DNA of 64,000 bases from Oxalobacter sp. (GTDB lineage: Bacteria > Pseudomonadota > Gammaproteobacteria > Burkholderiales > Burkholderiaceae_D): assembly GCA_018384065.1 (NCBI GenBank), contig JAHAYL010000036.1, positions 17,689 through 81,688 on the forward strand. The letters run 5' to 3'. The notes under the pieces are model-generated. The model was not told the DNA's origin. It searched no databases and worked only from the letters and a program-made list of their open reading frames with translations. Shown in pieces: positions 36,322-46,108 of this stretch. A program made the position numbers and the translations under genes. The stretch's first letter is position 1; each line of letters opens with the position of its first letter.

Positions 36322-37881
36322 TCAAGCATCTGGTGTTTCAATCCGTGTAATCTTGACAGTTCCGATACGTTGACCATCCATCTGAACCACCTCGAACCTG
36401 AAACCGTCATATTCAAAAGATTGCCCCACAACAGGGACTGTGCCAAGCCGTTCCAGAATCAGACCGTTCAAGGTTGAGTATTCTTGGTTGTCATCTACCA
36501 GACCATCGGTTTCCAACGTGTGTTCGACACTGTAAAGGTCTGTTGAGCCATCGATTTCCCAGACACCATCTTTAATTTCCTTGACTTCAAGAGCCTCATC
36601 TTCACCCGGAAATTCGCCAGCAATGGCTTCCAGGATATCAATCGGGGTGACCAAGCCTTCAATGGAACCGTACTCATCAACGACTAAGCCGATTTGAGCA
36701 CGTTCGGTCTTGAAAAGCTCCATAATCTGCAGCACACCAGTCGATTCAGGTACAACAACCGCATCATGCAGTGTGCCCTGTTGGATTTTCCCATGCTGGT
36801 GCAGGTCATTGAGGATATCCTGTGCACGGGCAATTCCCCGGACACTGTCGAGTTTGGCTTCACAGATAGGGTAATGGCTATGGGGATTTTCTTGGATGTA
36901 CTTCAGGGAGGTTTCCGGACTGTCTGCCATATCGACCCAGGCAATATCATTCCTGGGTGTCATGATCGATCGGATATTGCGTTCCCCCAATGTCAGGACA
37001 CCTGAAACCATATCACGTTCTGTTTCTCCGAAAACAGTCTTGCTTTGCTGGACTGACGGGGTCTCAGCAGACATTATGTCAGGCACTTGCGTATTGCCAC
37101 CCAGAAGATAGAGGATGGCATTGGCCGTGCGGTCCCTGAACGGGATCTTAGCCATCTTTTCCATGTTTTTCTTCAACCGGTACTTGCCCAACTGGTTGAA
37201 GCACTCAATCATGACCGAGAAGCAGATTGCGGCATAGAGGTAGCTTTCTGGGATTTGGAAACCCAAGCTTTCGGCAATAAGGGAGAAACCAACCATCAAG
37301 AGGAACGCCAGGCACAGGATGACAACCGTTTTATGCGAGTTCACAAATCTCGTAATCGGTTTCTGCATCCAGATCATGATAATCACCGAAATGACGATAC
37401 CTAACATCATCACGGCCAGGTACCGTGCAATACCCACGGCGGTGACTACGGAATCCAAGGAAAAAATAACATCCAACACAACAATCTGGATGAGCACCAC
37501 ACCGAAACTTGGAATGACTTTTTTTTGTCCATCATCATGAAGGACAGAGCCCTCCAAACGTTCATGTAATTCCATAGTCACCTTATAGAGCAAGAAAGCC
37601 CCCCCTGTAAAAAGGATGATGTCCCTGCCTGAAAACGGGTGGTTGAAAAGTACAAACAGTGGTTCAGTGAGTGTGGCCAGCCATGAGAGGAAACACAGCA
37701 GCACCAACCGGATGCACATGGCGATAATAAGACCCGTGACACGTGCTTTGTTCTGTTGATGCTGGGGGAGCCTGTTGGCTAAGATGGCAATAAAGACAAG
37801 GTTGTCAATTCCTAGGACGACTTCCAGGAAAGTCAAGGTAACCAGTGAGACCCAAGCGGAAGGATCAGACAGCCATTCCAT
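36322..37881 (-). CDS. TerC-CBS-CorC membrane protein 2, tandem paralogue
   Basis: The 519-residue product has the same three-part plan as its downstream neighbour, including identical stretches such as QQNKARVTGL and NAILYLLGG versus NAVLFLLGG. Differences cluster in the linker before the CBS pair (about residues 245-265). The two are 164 bp apart, a tandem gene duplication old enough for divergence in many codons. Probably a metal-export or redox-maturation membrane protein; substrate unknown. Confidence 0.92.
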   Translation of the reverse strand: MEWLSDPSAWVSLVTLTFLEVVLGIDNLVFIAILANRLPQHQQNKARVTGLIIAMCIRLVLLCFLSWLATLTEPLFVLFNHPFSGRDIILFTGGAFLLYKVTMELHERLEGSVLHDDGQKKVIPSFGVVLIQIVVLDVIFSLDSVVTAVGIARYLAVMMLGIVISVIIMIWMQKPITRFVNSHKTVVILCLAFLLMVGFSLIAESLGFQIPESYLYAAICFSVMIECFNQLGKYRLKKNMEKMAKIPFRDRTANAILYLLGGNTQVPDIMSAETPSVQQSKTVFGETERDMVSGVLTLGERNIRSIMTPRNDIAWVDMADSPETSLKYIQENPHSHYPICEAKLDSVRGIARAQDILNDLHQHGKIQQGTLHDAVVVPESTGVLQIMELFKTERAQIGLVVDEYGSIEGLVTPIDILEAIAGEFPGEDEALEVKEIKDGVWEIDGSTDLYSVEHTLETDGLVDDNQEYSTLNGLILERLGTVPVVGQSFEYDGFRFEVVQMDGQRIGTVKITRIETPDA

Positions 37882-38205
37882 AAACGTCTATCAAGAAGAG
37901 TGATTGAATTAAGATTATCGCAAAAAGAAAGACATCCTGCCTAGTCAGTTTAAAAGGCCGTTCTGGTCCTTTGCCTGATTGATGGAGCCTGGCAGTCTGA
38001 CTCCATCCGATACCAGTATCAGGACGGCTTGACTGGGTACGAAGGGAAGGTCTGCGCAACCGTCTTTTCAATTGCCGCTATGAAGGCTGCCGAAACAGGA
38101 GCCATAACTTTTCAGTGATGAAACAATCACAAAATTGGAATTTGACTGATGGACAATCATAGCATAGCCTCTGTTTCAGAGATTTCTTTCAGGTCAAAGG
38201 GGATT
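37882..38205. other. Intergenic region between divergent genes
   Basis: This 324-bp gap separates the leftward TerC paralogue from a rightward oxidoreductase. I see no coding frame with a plausible start and ribosome site and no terminator. It must hold both promoters, but no strong -10/-35 pair stands out. Confidence 0.5.
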
Positions 38206-39303
38206 ATGGAAAAGAGAAAAATCAGGGTAGGTATTATCGGATTGCAGCCAAAACGGAGTTGGGCGGCTGTGGCGCATCTGCCTGGACTACGGAGACTGTC
38301 GGACAAGTTCGAGATTGTCGGCGTTGCCAACAGACGTTATGAAAGCACACTTGCAGCAGCCAGGGAATGCAAAATTCCACAAGCCTTCAAGAGTGTGGCG
38401 GAACTTGTCCAGTCACCCGATATCGACCTGGTGACCGTGACAGTCAGGGTACCGAACCATAAGGAAGTCCTTGAACAGGCACTTGCAGCAGGAAAGGCGA
38501 TTTATTGTGAATGGCCGTTGGCTGTTGATTTTGCCGAAGCGGAAAGGCTGGTGGAAATGGCGAAGCAGAAAGGCGTCAGGACATTCATTGGCACACAGGT
38601 GATTGCCAATCCGCAGCTTGCGCTGATCCGTAAGGTCCTGTCTGAAGGAAAAATCGGTAGGGTACTCAGCCATTCATTGATTGGTTACGGCCGCATCAAC
38701 GGTGCCGAAATCACTGATGAGGCGACAGAACGCTATCTGCTGGACAAGACAACAGGCGCAACGATGCTGACGATTTCTGTCATGCATACATTGGTTGCAT
38801 TGCAGTATGTGAGCGGGAAGATCAACAGCTTCAATTCACTATTGGCAACAGCAAGACCGCAGATATATTCCAGGGAACGTCAGGGTTATGTACCGATGAC
38901 AGCCGCCGATGAAGCCGGTATGCAGGGATTCCTGGCAGATGGCAGCGTCTTCTCGCTGCATTACAGTGGTGGGATGCCTTATGATGATAAAGGTTTTCTT
39001 TGGGAAATCATCGGTTCAGAAGGGACATTGCGGATTTCCGCCTTGTCTGGCGCTGTCCAGATTGAAAACCTGAAAATCACACTCTGCCGCAAAGGGGAAA
39101 CCGCCTTTTCAGAGATAACCGTATCAGAACAATCATTGACAGGTTTCGGTCAGGATTTCATTGCCGGCAATCTCCATCGGATGTATGTAGGTGTCTGGCA
39201 GGATATACGTACAGGGTCACACATGGTTCCTGATTTTTCCGATGCGCTGGAACTGCATCGGACACTTGACCGGATCAAGGCAACAGCATTGAGGAAAGCC
39301 TGA
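38206..39303 (+). CDS. Gfo/Idh/MocA-family oxidoreductase
   Basis: From ATG 38206 (preceded by AAAGGGG) the 365-residue protein begins with a Rossmann fold, RKIRVGIIGLQPKRSWAAV, and has the family's EWPLA motif (CEWPLAVDFAEAERL) in place of the common EKP, as in galactose/NADP-type members resembling Gal80. The C-terminal GFO_IDH_MocA domain follows. It oxidises or reduces a sugar or cyclitol with NAD(P). The SDR gene begins 33 bp downstream. Confidence 0.87.
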   Translation: MEKRKIRVGIIGLQPKRSWAAVAHLPGLRRLSDKFEIVGVANRRYESTLAAARECKIPQAFKSVAELVQSPDIDLVTVTVRVPNHKEVLEQALAAGKAIYCEWPLAVDFAEAERLVEMAKQKGVRTFIGTQVIANPQLALIRKVLSEGKIGRVLSHSLIGYGRINGAEITDEATERYLLDKTTGATMLTISVMHTLVALQYVSGKINSFNSLLATARPQIYSRERQGYVPMTAADEAGMQGFLADGSVFSLHYSGGMPYDDKGFLWEIIGSEGTLRISALSGAVQIENLKITLCRKGETAFSEITVSEQSLTGFGQDFIAGNLHRMYVGVWQDIRTGSHMVPDFSDALELHRTLDRIKATALRKA

Positions 39304-39336
39304 TTCAGTGGCTTGAACAAGGAAAGGAAGAACGGT

Positions 39337-39987
39337 ATGGGCAGGAAATTGGCGGTTATTGTCGGGGCAGGGCCTGGAATGGGGGAAAGCCTTGCAAAAG
39401 AATTCGGCAGCCACGGATACCGGATAGTCTTGGTTTCAAGGAACCAAGGCAGGTTGGATGCCTTGAGGACCTCTGTCGAAAAAGCCGGGGTTGAGTGCTA
39501 TACCCAGGTTGCAGATGCATCAGATGTCTCTTCACTGGACAATGCATTCACACAGATCAGGGAAAAATACGGCGCTGTGGAACTGTTGGTCTATAACGCT
39601 TTCATCCTGTCGCAGGATACGCCGACATCGCTGGACAATGAAGACCTGATGCATCATTTCCAAGTTGATGTGGCAAGCGCCCTCTATTGCGCGAAAAAAG
39701 TCCTGCCTGATATGCTGGCGGAAAAGACAGGTGGAATCCTGATAACCGGCGGTGGTTTTGCCTTGTATCCTAACGCGCAATATACTTGTATCTCTGTCAA
39801 TAAAGCAGCCCTCCGGGCATTGGCTATGGTGCTTCATGACGAACTCAAGGAAAAAGGCATCTATGTCGGCACCGTGACCATCATGGGAGAAATCAAGCCT
39901 GGCACGCATTTTGACCCAGCAGACATCGCAGCAAAATATTGGGAACTCTATACCAAAAAAGATGCTGTTGAATACCTGTTCCTATAG
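39337..39987 (+). CDS. SDR-family protein lacking the classical YxxxK tyrosine
   Basis: The 216-residue protein has the dinucleotide motif VIVGAGPGMGESLAKEF, VYNA in place of NNAG, and GGGFALYPNAQYTCISVNKAALRALA, where the usual Y-x-x-x-K reads as a displaced SVNK. Function may be altered. AAGGAAG six bases before ATG 39337 sets the start; the frame upstream begins with TTG. Co-directional with the Gfo/Idh/MocA gene. Confidence 0.8.
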   Translation: MGRKLAVIVGAGPGMGESLAKEFGSHGYRIVLVSRNQGRLDALRTSVEKAGVECYTQVADASDVSSLDNAFTQIREKYGAVELLVYNAFILSQDTPTSLDNEDLMHHFQVDVASALYCAKKVLPDMLAEKTGGILITGGGFALYPNAQYTCISVNKAALRALAMVLHDELKEKGIYVGTVTIMGEIKPGTHFDPADIAAKYWELYTKKDAVEYLFL

Positions 39988-40033
39988 AATAGCCACCTCA
40001 GGCAATATAAGAGAACCCTTGATGTTTGTTTGA

Positions 40034-41038
40034 ATGGCTGACCAAGAAAAACCAACAGGTTACAGAAACCGTAAGACTTCTGTTGCGCCCATGCTCGATT
40101 GGACTGACAGGCACTGCCGGTATTTCCACCGGCTGATCAGCCGTCATACCTGGCTGTATACCGAGATGGTGACAACCGGGGCATTGATACATGGTGATGC
40201 CGCCCGGCATCTGGATTTCAGCGAGGAAGAGCATCCTGTCGCCCTGCAGCTGGGTGGAAGTGACCCACAGGAACTGGCCGTCTGCGCGAAGCTGGGCGAA
40301 AAATGGGGGTATGACGAAATCAACCTCAACTGTGGCTGTCCCTCTGAACGGGTTCAGAAAGGTGCTTTTGGAGCCTGTCTGATGAAGGAATCATCTTTGG
40401 TGGCTCAGTGTGTGAAAGCCATGCAGGATGCGGTTTCCATTGATGTGTCAGTCAAGCATCGGATTGGTGTGGATGATATCCATGCCTATGGGTTTGTCCG
40501 GGATTTCATGGGTGAACTGGTCGAGGCGGGTTGCCGTATTTTCATCGTCCATGCCCGGAATGCCATCCTGAAAGGATTGTCTCCAAAGGAAAACCGGGAT
40601 ATTCCACCATTGCACTATGAAACGGTCCATCAGCTGAAAAAGGATTTCCCTGACTGCCAGGTCATCCTGAATGGGGGCATTGAGACACCTGAACAGGTTG
40701 CTGGGCAGCTCGAACAGGTTGATGGTGTCATGATTGGCAGGGCAGCTTACCATTATCCCTACCGGATGGCTTCGTTTGATGCCCGTTTTTATGGCGATGA
40801 TGCACCGGTCAGGACACCTGCACAGGTTGTCGAGGCGATGATTCCCTATATCGACCGCCAGCTGTCGCTTTATGGTGCAAAGGGACTGCGTCTTCAGGGC
40901 ATCACCCGGCATATGCTTGGGTTGATGACAGGAATGCCGGGCGCAAGGCGTTTCCGTCAGATCCTGTCGGATGCTTCCAGGCTGTCAGCCAATGATTCTG
41001 CCATCCTGCTTGAGGCCTTACAGGCAGTCCGTTTCTGA
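40034..41038 (+). CDS. dusA: tRNA-dihydrouridine synthase A
   Basis: DusA reduces uridine at positions 20/20a of tRNA with FMN. The 334-residue protein has VAPMLDWTDRHCRYFHRLIS, EMVTTGALIHGD, the catalytic cysteine in LNCGCPSERVQKGAFGACLM, VKHRIGVDD and GGIETPEQV. The WTDRHCR and length pattern is that of DusA rather than DusB or DusC. Confidence 0.95.
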   Translation: MADQEKPTGYRNRKTSVAPMLDWTDRHCRYFHRLISRHTWLYTEMVTTGALIHGDAARHLDFSEEEHPVALQLGGSDPQELAVCAKLGEKWGYDEINLNCGCPSERVQKGAFGACLMKESSLVAQCVKAMQDAVSIDVSVKHRIGVDDIHAYGFVRDFMGELVEAGCRIFIVHARNAILKGLSPKENRDIPPLHYETVHQLKKDFPDCQVILNGGIETPEQVAGQLEQVDGVMIGRAAYHYPYRMASFDARFYGDDAPVRTPAQVVEAMIPYIDRQLSLYGAKGLRLQGITRHMLGLMTGMPGARRFRQILSDASRLSANDSAILLEALQAVRF

Positions 41039-41111
41039 TTCAGGCTTTGATGCCTTGAATATTGGTGCCTGAAGCATCACAATGGACAGGAACATCTGAA
41101 ACAGGTCTGCC

Positions 41112-41594
41112 ATGAAAGAAAAAATCTCCAAGACAAATGCTGCAAGGATGCTGGACAAGGCAAAAATCGCCTACCGGCTGATTCCTTACCATGTTGATGA
41201 AGAAGACCTTTCTGCCACCCATGTGGCGGAAAGTCTCGGACAGGACATTGAACAGGTTTTCAAGACATTGGTCCTGCATGGTGACAGAACCGGACACCTT
41301 GTCTGCGTTGTGCCCGGAAACCATGAGATTGACCTGAAGAAAGCTGCCAAGGTATCCGGCAACAAGCGGTGCGAGATGATTGCCGTCAAGGAACTCTTCC
41401 CATTGACAGGATACATAAGGGGAGGGTGTTCACCGCTTGGAATGAAGAAAAAGTTCCCGACATATATCCATACCACACTGGAGAACTTTGAGAAAATCTA
41501 TGTCAGTGCGGGGCTGCGCGGGCTTCAGATTGAAATCGCGCCCAAAGACCTTGTGGAAGCCTCAAACGCTGTCCTGGCGGACCTGACGGCATGA
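41112..41594 (+). CDS. ybaK: Cys-tRNA(Pro)/Cys-tRNA deacylase YbaK
   Basis: YbaK hydrolyses mischarged Cys-tRNA(Pro). The 160-residue protein has the single YbaK/ProX editing domain: TNAARMLDKAKIAY, VFKTLVLHGD, the invariant lysine region KKAAKVSGNKRCEMI, and GYIRGGCSPLGMKKKFPTYI. Length fits the stand-alone enzyme. It follows dusA by 73 bp, so two tRNA-quality genes are neighbours. Confidence 0.95.
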   Translation: MKEKISKTNAARMLDKAKIAYRLIPYHVDEEDLSATHVAESLGQDIEQVFKTLVLHGDRTGHLVCVVPGNHEIDLKKAAKVSGNKRCEMIAVKELFPLTGYIRGGCSPLGMKKKFPTYIHTTLENFEKIYVSAGLRGLQIEIAPKDLVEASNAVLADLTA

Positions 41595-41795
41595 CAGTAC
41601 CCATGCATCGGATGGAATCGGTGTTCTTACAACAGAAAACGGGGGAAATTTTTCCAGTTGTATGAAAATAGGATAATTATTTCATGTCTGGGCATTTATA
41701 ATGTCTGGAGGAAGGGCAGGGCTCTCTCTATGCAATGAGTGGCTGTCCATGCCCGTCTGACTTGTTCAAAGCTATTTGATGGGAGATCTGACGAC

Positions 41796-42314
41796 ATGGA
41801 TCGTAAAAGTTGGATTGTTACATTGGCATCTGCAACAGCATTGCTTTCTGCTGTTGGCTACTTTGCATTCAGGAAATACCGTGCTTGGAAAAGAACGCCG
41901 ATTGCCGTACTGGATGTCGATGCGGTCGTTGCCCGCTCGTTGCCAGGACGTGCCGCTGCACAATACCTGAGAACGGCGAAAAACATCCTTGAACGCAATA
42001 TAGATGAGGTCAGGAAACAGTATTCAGAGCGGGAAAACACCCCTGAAGCCGTCAAAGCCATCAAACAGGCAGAAGCGTTTGCCCAACAGCAGACATTGAT
42101 ATACCAGCGCAAGCTGGATGAGGAAATCCAGAAAACCATCGAACAGGCTGTCCGTGTCTGGCTGGCTGCCCATAAGAATGTCACCGCTGTCGTGCCCACA
42201 GACAAAACCCTGGGATACAACGAATCTTCAGACATCACCAATGACATCATGGCAGAAATCCGATGGTATAAGCCTTCTTTCCCACCGATGCCCCGTCCAA
42301 GAGGCGCTTCATAA
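41796..42314 (+). CDS. Membrane-anchored OmpH/Skp-like protein
   Basis: From ATG 41796 the 172-residue protein has one N-terminal membrane segment (WIVTLASATALLSAVGYFAF) and then IAVLDVDAVVARSLPGRAA, a long helical coiled-coil-prone stretch, and a C-terminal VVPTDKTLGYNESSDITNDI. This order (strand, helical arms, strand ending D-I-T) resembles the periplasmic chaperone Skp/OmpH, but anchored rather than cleaved. The match is by eye. A TATAAT lies at 41697-41702 and a terminator follows at 42337. Confidence 0.6.
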   Translation: MDRKSWIVTLASATALLSAVGYFAFRKYRAWKRTPIAVLDVDAVVARSLPGRAAAQYLRTAKNILERNIDEVRKQYSERENTPEAVKAIKQAEAFAQQQTLIYQRKLDEEIQKTIEQAVRVWLAAHKNVTAVVPTDKTLGYNESSDITNDIMAEIRWYKPSFPPMPRPRGAS

Positions 42315-42336
42315 CCTATTGCCCCGGCAACACCGC

Positions 42337-42372
42337 CTTCCCTGTTTCATGATGGAGCAGGGAAGTTTTTTT
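42337..42372 (+). terminator. Intrinsic terminator after the Skp-like gene
   Basis: CTTCCCTG (42337-42344) pairs with CAGGGAAG (42358-42365), followed directly by seven T (42366-42372). Confidence 0.9.
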
Positions 42373-42527
42373 AGGGCAAAAAGCAACACCCCCATCAAAT
42401 CGGATGGATTCCCTTATAAATCCGCATCCGTCTATTTGAAAAGGGGAATGCTGCTGATAAACTTGCGTCTGTCCTGATGTGGCGACAAGCCCATGACCTG
42501 AATATGAAAAACTAGGAGTAACTATCA

Positions 42528-43061
42528 ATGAATATCTGGCACGACCTTTCTGCTGACCGCGTCAAACCCAATGATTTCACTGCTGTCATCGAAATTGCAA
42601 AAGGTTCCAAAGTCAAATACGAACTCGACAAAGATACCGGCATGATTGTCATGGACCGCATCCTGCACACTTCCACCCAGTATCCAGCCAACTATGGTTT
42701 CATTCCAAAGACCTATGCCGATGACGGCGATCCACTGGATGTCCTGCTGATCTGTTCTGAAAACCTGATGCCGAACACCTTGGTCCGCTGCTTCCCGATC
42801 GGTGTCATCATGATGGAAGATGGCGGGGACAAGGACGAAAAAATCATTGCACTGCCATTCGGTGACCCTGTCTACAACGGCTACAAGGAACTCAGCGACA
42901 TCCCTGAACATATCGTAAAGGAAATGGCACATTTCTTCTCCGTCTATAAAGCCCTTGAAGGCAAGAAGACCCTGATTGAAGGAGTCAAGGACCGTAAAGC
43001 CGCTGAAGAAATCATCACAGCATGCATCGAGAAATACAACAAGGCGTTCCCTGCCAAGTAA
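42528..43061 (+). CDS. ppa: Inorganic pyrophosphatase
   Basis: Family I soluble pyrophosphatase, hydrolysing PPi released by biosynthesis. The 177-residue protein has IEIAKGSKVKYELDKDTG, YPANYGFIPKTYADDGDPLDVLLIC with the metal-binding aspartates, and FPIGVIMMEDGGDKDEKIIA. Length matches the E. coli enzyme. AGGAG is placed well before the ATG. It has flanking terminators, so is likely monocistronic. Confidence 0.97.
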   Translation: MNIWHDLSADRVKPNDFTAVIEIAKGSKVKYELDKDTGMIVMDRILHTSTQYPANYGFIPKTYADDGDPLDVLLICSENLMPNTLVRCFPIGVIMMEDGGDKDEKIIALPFGDPVYNGYKELSDIPEHIVKEMAHFFSVYKALEGKKTLIEGVKDRKAAEEIITACIEKYNKAFPAK

Positions 43062-43086
43062 TTGCAGGCGTCAATTGAACTGAAGA

Positions 43087-43120
43087 CAGGAAATCCTTCA
43101 AAGGGGTTTCCTGTTTTTTT
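43087..43120 (+). terminator. Intrinsic terminator of ppa
   Basis: Stem CAGGAAATCC (43087-43096) with GGGTTTCCTG (43104-43113, one G-T pair), followed by seven T (43114-43120). Confidence 0.9.
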
Positions 43121-43158
43121 CTGGAATCACCGGAAAACATCATATCGGGCACCCAGGC

Positions 43159-44559
43159 ATGTCAGAACAGGAACATCCGCTTGACAGTCAGACGGCAAAG
43201 GTCCTGCCATGGATTATTGCCGTGGCATTCTTCATGCAGATGCTTGATGGCACAGCCCTCAACACCGCATTGCCCTCCATGGCGGTTGACATGGAAACAA
43301 CGCCGGTCCATATGCAGAGCGTTGTCATCTCCTATGCACTCACACTGGCTTTCATGATTCCGGCATCTGGCTGGATTGCAGAGCATTTCGGCGCAAAACG
43401 GGTGTTCATGGGGGCGATGCTCCTTTTCACTGTCAGTTCACTGGCATGTGGTGTATCGCAGTCCCTGCCGATGATTGTCCTTTTCCGTATCGTACAGGGC
43501 ATTGGCGGTGCCTTGATGGTACCTGTCGGACGCCTGATCGCCCTCAAGGCCTATCCACGCGACCAGTTTGTCGATATCCTCAGTTTCATCACCATGCCAA
43601 GCCTGGTTGGTCCCCTGATCGGTCCGACACTCGGCGGCCTGATGGTGGAGTACCTTTCCTGGCACTGGATATTTTTCATCAACCTGCCTGTCGGGATCAT
43701 AGGGTTGATTGCGACAGCCCGTTATATGCCTTCACTTGATAAATCCGATGACCAGGCACCATTTGACCTGTCGGGTTTCCTGCTGTTCGGCAGTTTCATG
43801 CTCAGCATCACCATTGGGCTCGAAGGCATCGGGGAATTCCATTTCCCAGTCAGCATCACGACGGCACTGCTGATTGCTGGGGTTGCCAGCATCCTGATTT
43901 ACTTTCTCCATGCCCGCAGGAAAGCGGCTCCAATCTTTTCAATCAGCCTTTTCCAGGTCCGCAATTTCAGGATCGGTATCCTCGGCAACATCTGCGCAAG
44001 GCTTGGCAATGGTGCCATGCCGTTCCTGACACCCTTGCTGCTTCAGATGGGGCTTGGCTATTCCCCGATGCAGGCAGGGATGATGATGATTCCGATGACA
44101 GTCGGTGCAATCGCGGCGAAATGGGTTGTGACAAGGCTTGTCCACCGTTTCGGATTCAAGCCTGTGCTGGTCATCAACACCATGATGCTCGGAGTCATGA
44201 TTGCGGTTTACAGCCTGATAACCCCTGAAATGGACTATTGGGTCATGCTTGGCATCTTCACCGTCTTTGGATTGGTCAATTCCACGCAGTTCACCGCCAT
44301 GAACACTGTCACACTTGTTGACCTTTCCCAGCAGCAGGCAAGCAGTGGCAACAGCATGTTTGCGGCGGTGCAGCAGCTTTCCATGGGGATGGGGGTTGCT
44401 GTGGCAGCCTCCATCCTGGACTGGTTCATGAAACCATCAAGCCAGCAGGCAGGCGCCGTCATCCTCGATGCATTGTCATCGACTTACATCTGCCTGGGTA
44501 CCATAGCCTTCATCTCAACCATCCTGTTTGTGCAGCTGGGCAAAAGCTCCGTCAAATAA
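43159..44559 (+). CDS. MFS transporter, DHA2/EmrB-like drug exporter
   Basis: The 466-residue permease has DHA2 signatures LDGTALNTALPSMA, ISYALTLAFMIPASGWIAEHFGAKRVF (motif A), FRIVQGIGGALMVPVGR (motif C-like), and GPTLGGLMVEYLSWHWIFFINLPVG. About 12-14 helices, resembling HsrA/MdtD-type proteins. Proton-driven export of toxic compounds is likely; substrate unknown. No membrane-fusion protein gene is adjacent. Confidence 0.9.
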   Translation: MSEQEHPLDSQTAKVLPWIIAVAFFMQMLDGTALNTALPSMAVDMETTPVHMQSVVISYALTLAFMIPASGWIAEHFGAKRVFMGAMLLFTVSSLACGVSQSLPMIVLFRIVQGIGGALMVPVGRLIALKAYPRDQFVDILSFITMPSLVGPLIGPTLGGLMVEYLSWHWIFFINLPVGIIGLIATARYMPSLDKSDDQAPFDLSGFLLFGSFMLSITIGLEGIGEFHFPVSITTALLIAGVASILIYFLHARRKAAPIFSISLFQVRNFRIGILGNICARLGNGAMPFLTPLLLQMGLGYSPMQAGMMMIPMTVGAIAAKWVVTRLVHRFGFKPVLVINTMMLGVMIAVYSLITPEMDYWVMLGIFTVFGLVNSTQFTAMNTVTLVDLSQQQASSGNSMFAAVQQLSMGMGVAVAASILDWFMKPSSQQAGAVILDALSSTYICLGTIAFISTILFVQLGKSSVK

Positions 44560-44623
44560 GAAAAGAACCCTGGCAGTTGGCATATAATAGACAGCCTCAT
44601 CAGGGTATCGGGCTGGTTTTCCA

Positions 44624-45400
44624 ATGATTGTCTTTCTGACCATGCTTGCCATGGGCATGGTGATTGGTTTTGTCGGGGCAGGCGGGGCAGGTGTCGTCAT
44701 CGCCGTGCTGACATTGATTTTCGAGATTCCCGTCCATACCGCTGTCGGCACATCCCTGGCAGCCATGATATTCACGACCATTTCCGGCACCTTCAGCCAT
44801 TTCCGTGAAGGCAACATCAACTTCAAGGTCGGCCTGACTGTCGGTGCAGTCGGTTTTGTCGGCGCATTCATCGGCTCAAAAATCGCCACCAACTATCTTT
44901 CCGGCAGCAACCTGAGGCTCTGCACGGCATCCATGCTCGTTGCCTCAGCCGTACTCGTCTATTCACGCCTGACCTGGCCTGACCTGCCGATTTTCCATCC
45001 AAGGGGAGGCGGGCAGACAGAAAGCAATTTTTCAGGACCGAGTTTCTGGATACTTGCCGTCATCGGCGGTCTTGGCAATGGCCTGCTTTCCGGCACATTC
45101 GGCATTGGGGCTGCACAGTTCATCCAGCTGACCCTGCTGATTTTCTTTGGCCTGCCGCTTTTCCAGTCTGTCGGGACCACCATGCTCATCATCCTGCCGA
45201 TGGCAGTCTCAGGTGGACTTGGGTACCTGCTGTCTGGTTTCCTGGATATCACGCTGTTCATCCAAGTGCTCCTGGGGCTGATGATCGGTGCCTATACCGG
45301 TGCGAAATTCACCCGCCATGCTCCCAGGTGGCTCCTGAAAACCGCCATGGTCATGATGCCGGGGCTTGCCGGTGTCCTGCTGCTTGTCCTGAAACACTGA
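44624..45400 (+). CDS. TSUP (TauE/SafE) family permease
   Basis: The 258-residue protein has about eight membrane helices in two halves: MGMVIGFVGAGGAGVVIAVL with AVGTSLAAMIFTTISGTF, and later GNGLLSGTFGIGAAQFIQLTLLIFFGLP with QSVGTTMLIILPMA. These are TauE/SafE hallmarks; family members move sulfite, sulfoacetate or other organosulfur anions. A TATAAT at 44583-44588 would give a short leader. No obvious ribosome site precedes the ATG. Confidence 0.88.
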   Translation: MIVFLTMLAMGMVIGFVGAGGAGVVIAVLTLIFEIPVHTAVGTSLAAMIFTTISGTFSHFREGNINFKVGLTVGAVGFVGAFIGSKIATNYLSGSNLRLCTASMLVASAVLVYSRLTWPDLPIFHPRGGGQTESNFSGPSFWILAVIGGLGNGLLSGTFGIGAAQFIQLTLLIFFGLPLFQSVGTTMLIILPMAVSGGLGYLLSGFLDITLFIQVLLGLMIGAYTGAKFTRHAPRWLLKTAMVMMPGLAGVLLLVLKH

Positions 45401-45423
45401 TCCAGCCGCCTGAAAGCAACAAA

Positions 45424-45457
45424 AAACCCGTCAGATGGAAAACCACCCAACGGGTTT
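45424..45457 (-). terminator. Intrinsic terminator of mscL
   Basis: AAACCCGT (45424-45431) pairs with ACGGGTTT (45450-45457). Read leftward the stem runs into six T (A-run 45421-45426), ending the mscL transcript. Confidence 0.8.
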
Positions 45458-45490
45458 GGCAACGCTCCAAGAAGCAGTGGAGCAGGTTGC

Positions 45491-45964
45491 CTATTCCTTC
45501 GGAGCCTGCTGTTTTTCTTTCAGCAGGTCACGGATTTCAGTCAGCAGCTGGATATCAGCTGGCGGTTCAGCCGGTGCTTCTTCAGCAGGGGCTTCCTCTT
45601 TGGCTTCTTCTTCCTTCTTACGCATTTCTGCAAGCCGCATCACAATCTTGACAATGATGAAAATGGAGATTGCGATGATGATGAAATCGATGATGACCTG
45701 GATGAAATTACCGTAAGAAATCGCCACTTCAGGTTTGATGACCTTGTCGCCTTCCTTGATGGCAGCCTTGATGATGTATTTCATATCCTTGAAATCCATG
45801 CCACCGATCATGTAACCGATGGCAGGCATCAGGATATCTTCAACCAGAGAGGTGACAATCTTGCCAAACGCACCGCCGATGATGACACCGACAGCCATAT
45901 CCACAACATTGCCTTTAAGGGCGAATTCCTTGAATTCCTGTAAAAAAGATTTTTTTTCTTCCAT
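45491..45964 (-). CDS. mscL: Large-conductance mechanosensitive channel
   Basis: MscL opens under membrane tension on osmotic downshock. The 157-residue protein has the N-terminal helix and pore segment [24 protein letters not shown] split as in the family, the second helix [20 protein letters not shown], and a C-terminal helical bundle. The tail has an unusual acidic, alanine- and proline-rich insert ([15 protein letters not shown]) before the last helix. Confidence 0.96.
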   Translation of the reverse strand: MEEKKSFLQEFKEFALKGNVVDMAVGVIIGGAFGKIVTSLVEDILMPAIGYMIGGMDFKDMKYIIKAAIKEGDKVIKPEVAISYGNFIQVIIDFIIIAISIFIIVKIVMRLAEMRKKEEEAKEEAPAEEAPAEPPADIQLLTEIRDLLKEKQQAPKE

Positions 45965-46108
45965 GATGACCTTGATTGAAAAGTTGGGATGTTTTCGGAT
46001 ATTCAGTCTTCAGACCATGCGTCTTAGGCAGAGGATGAACCGATTGGATTATCCTAACATGCTGACCGTGAAAAATCCATCATCAGGCAGTGGGGAAAAA
46101 CCGCCATT

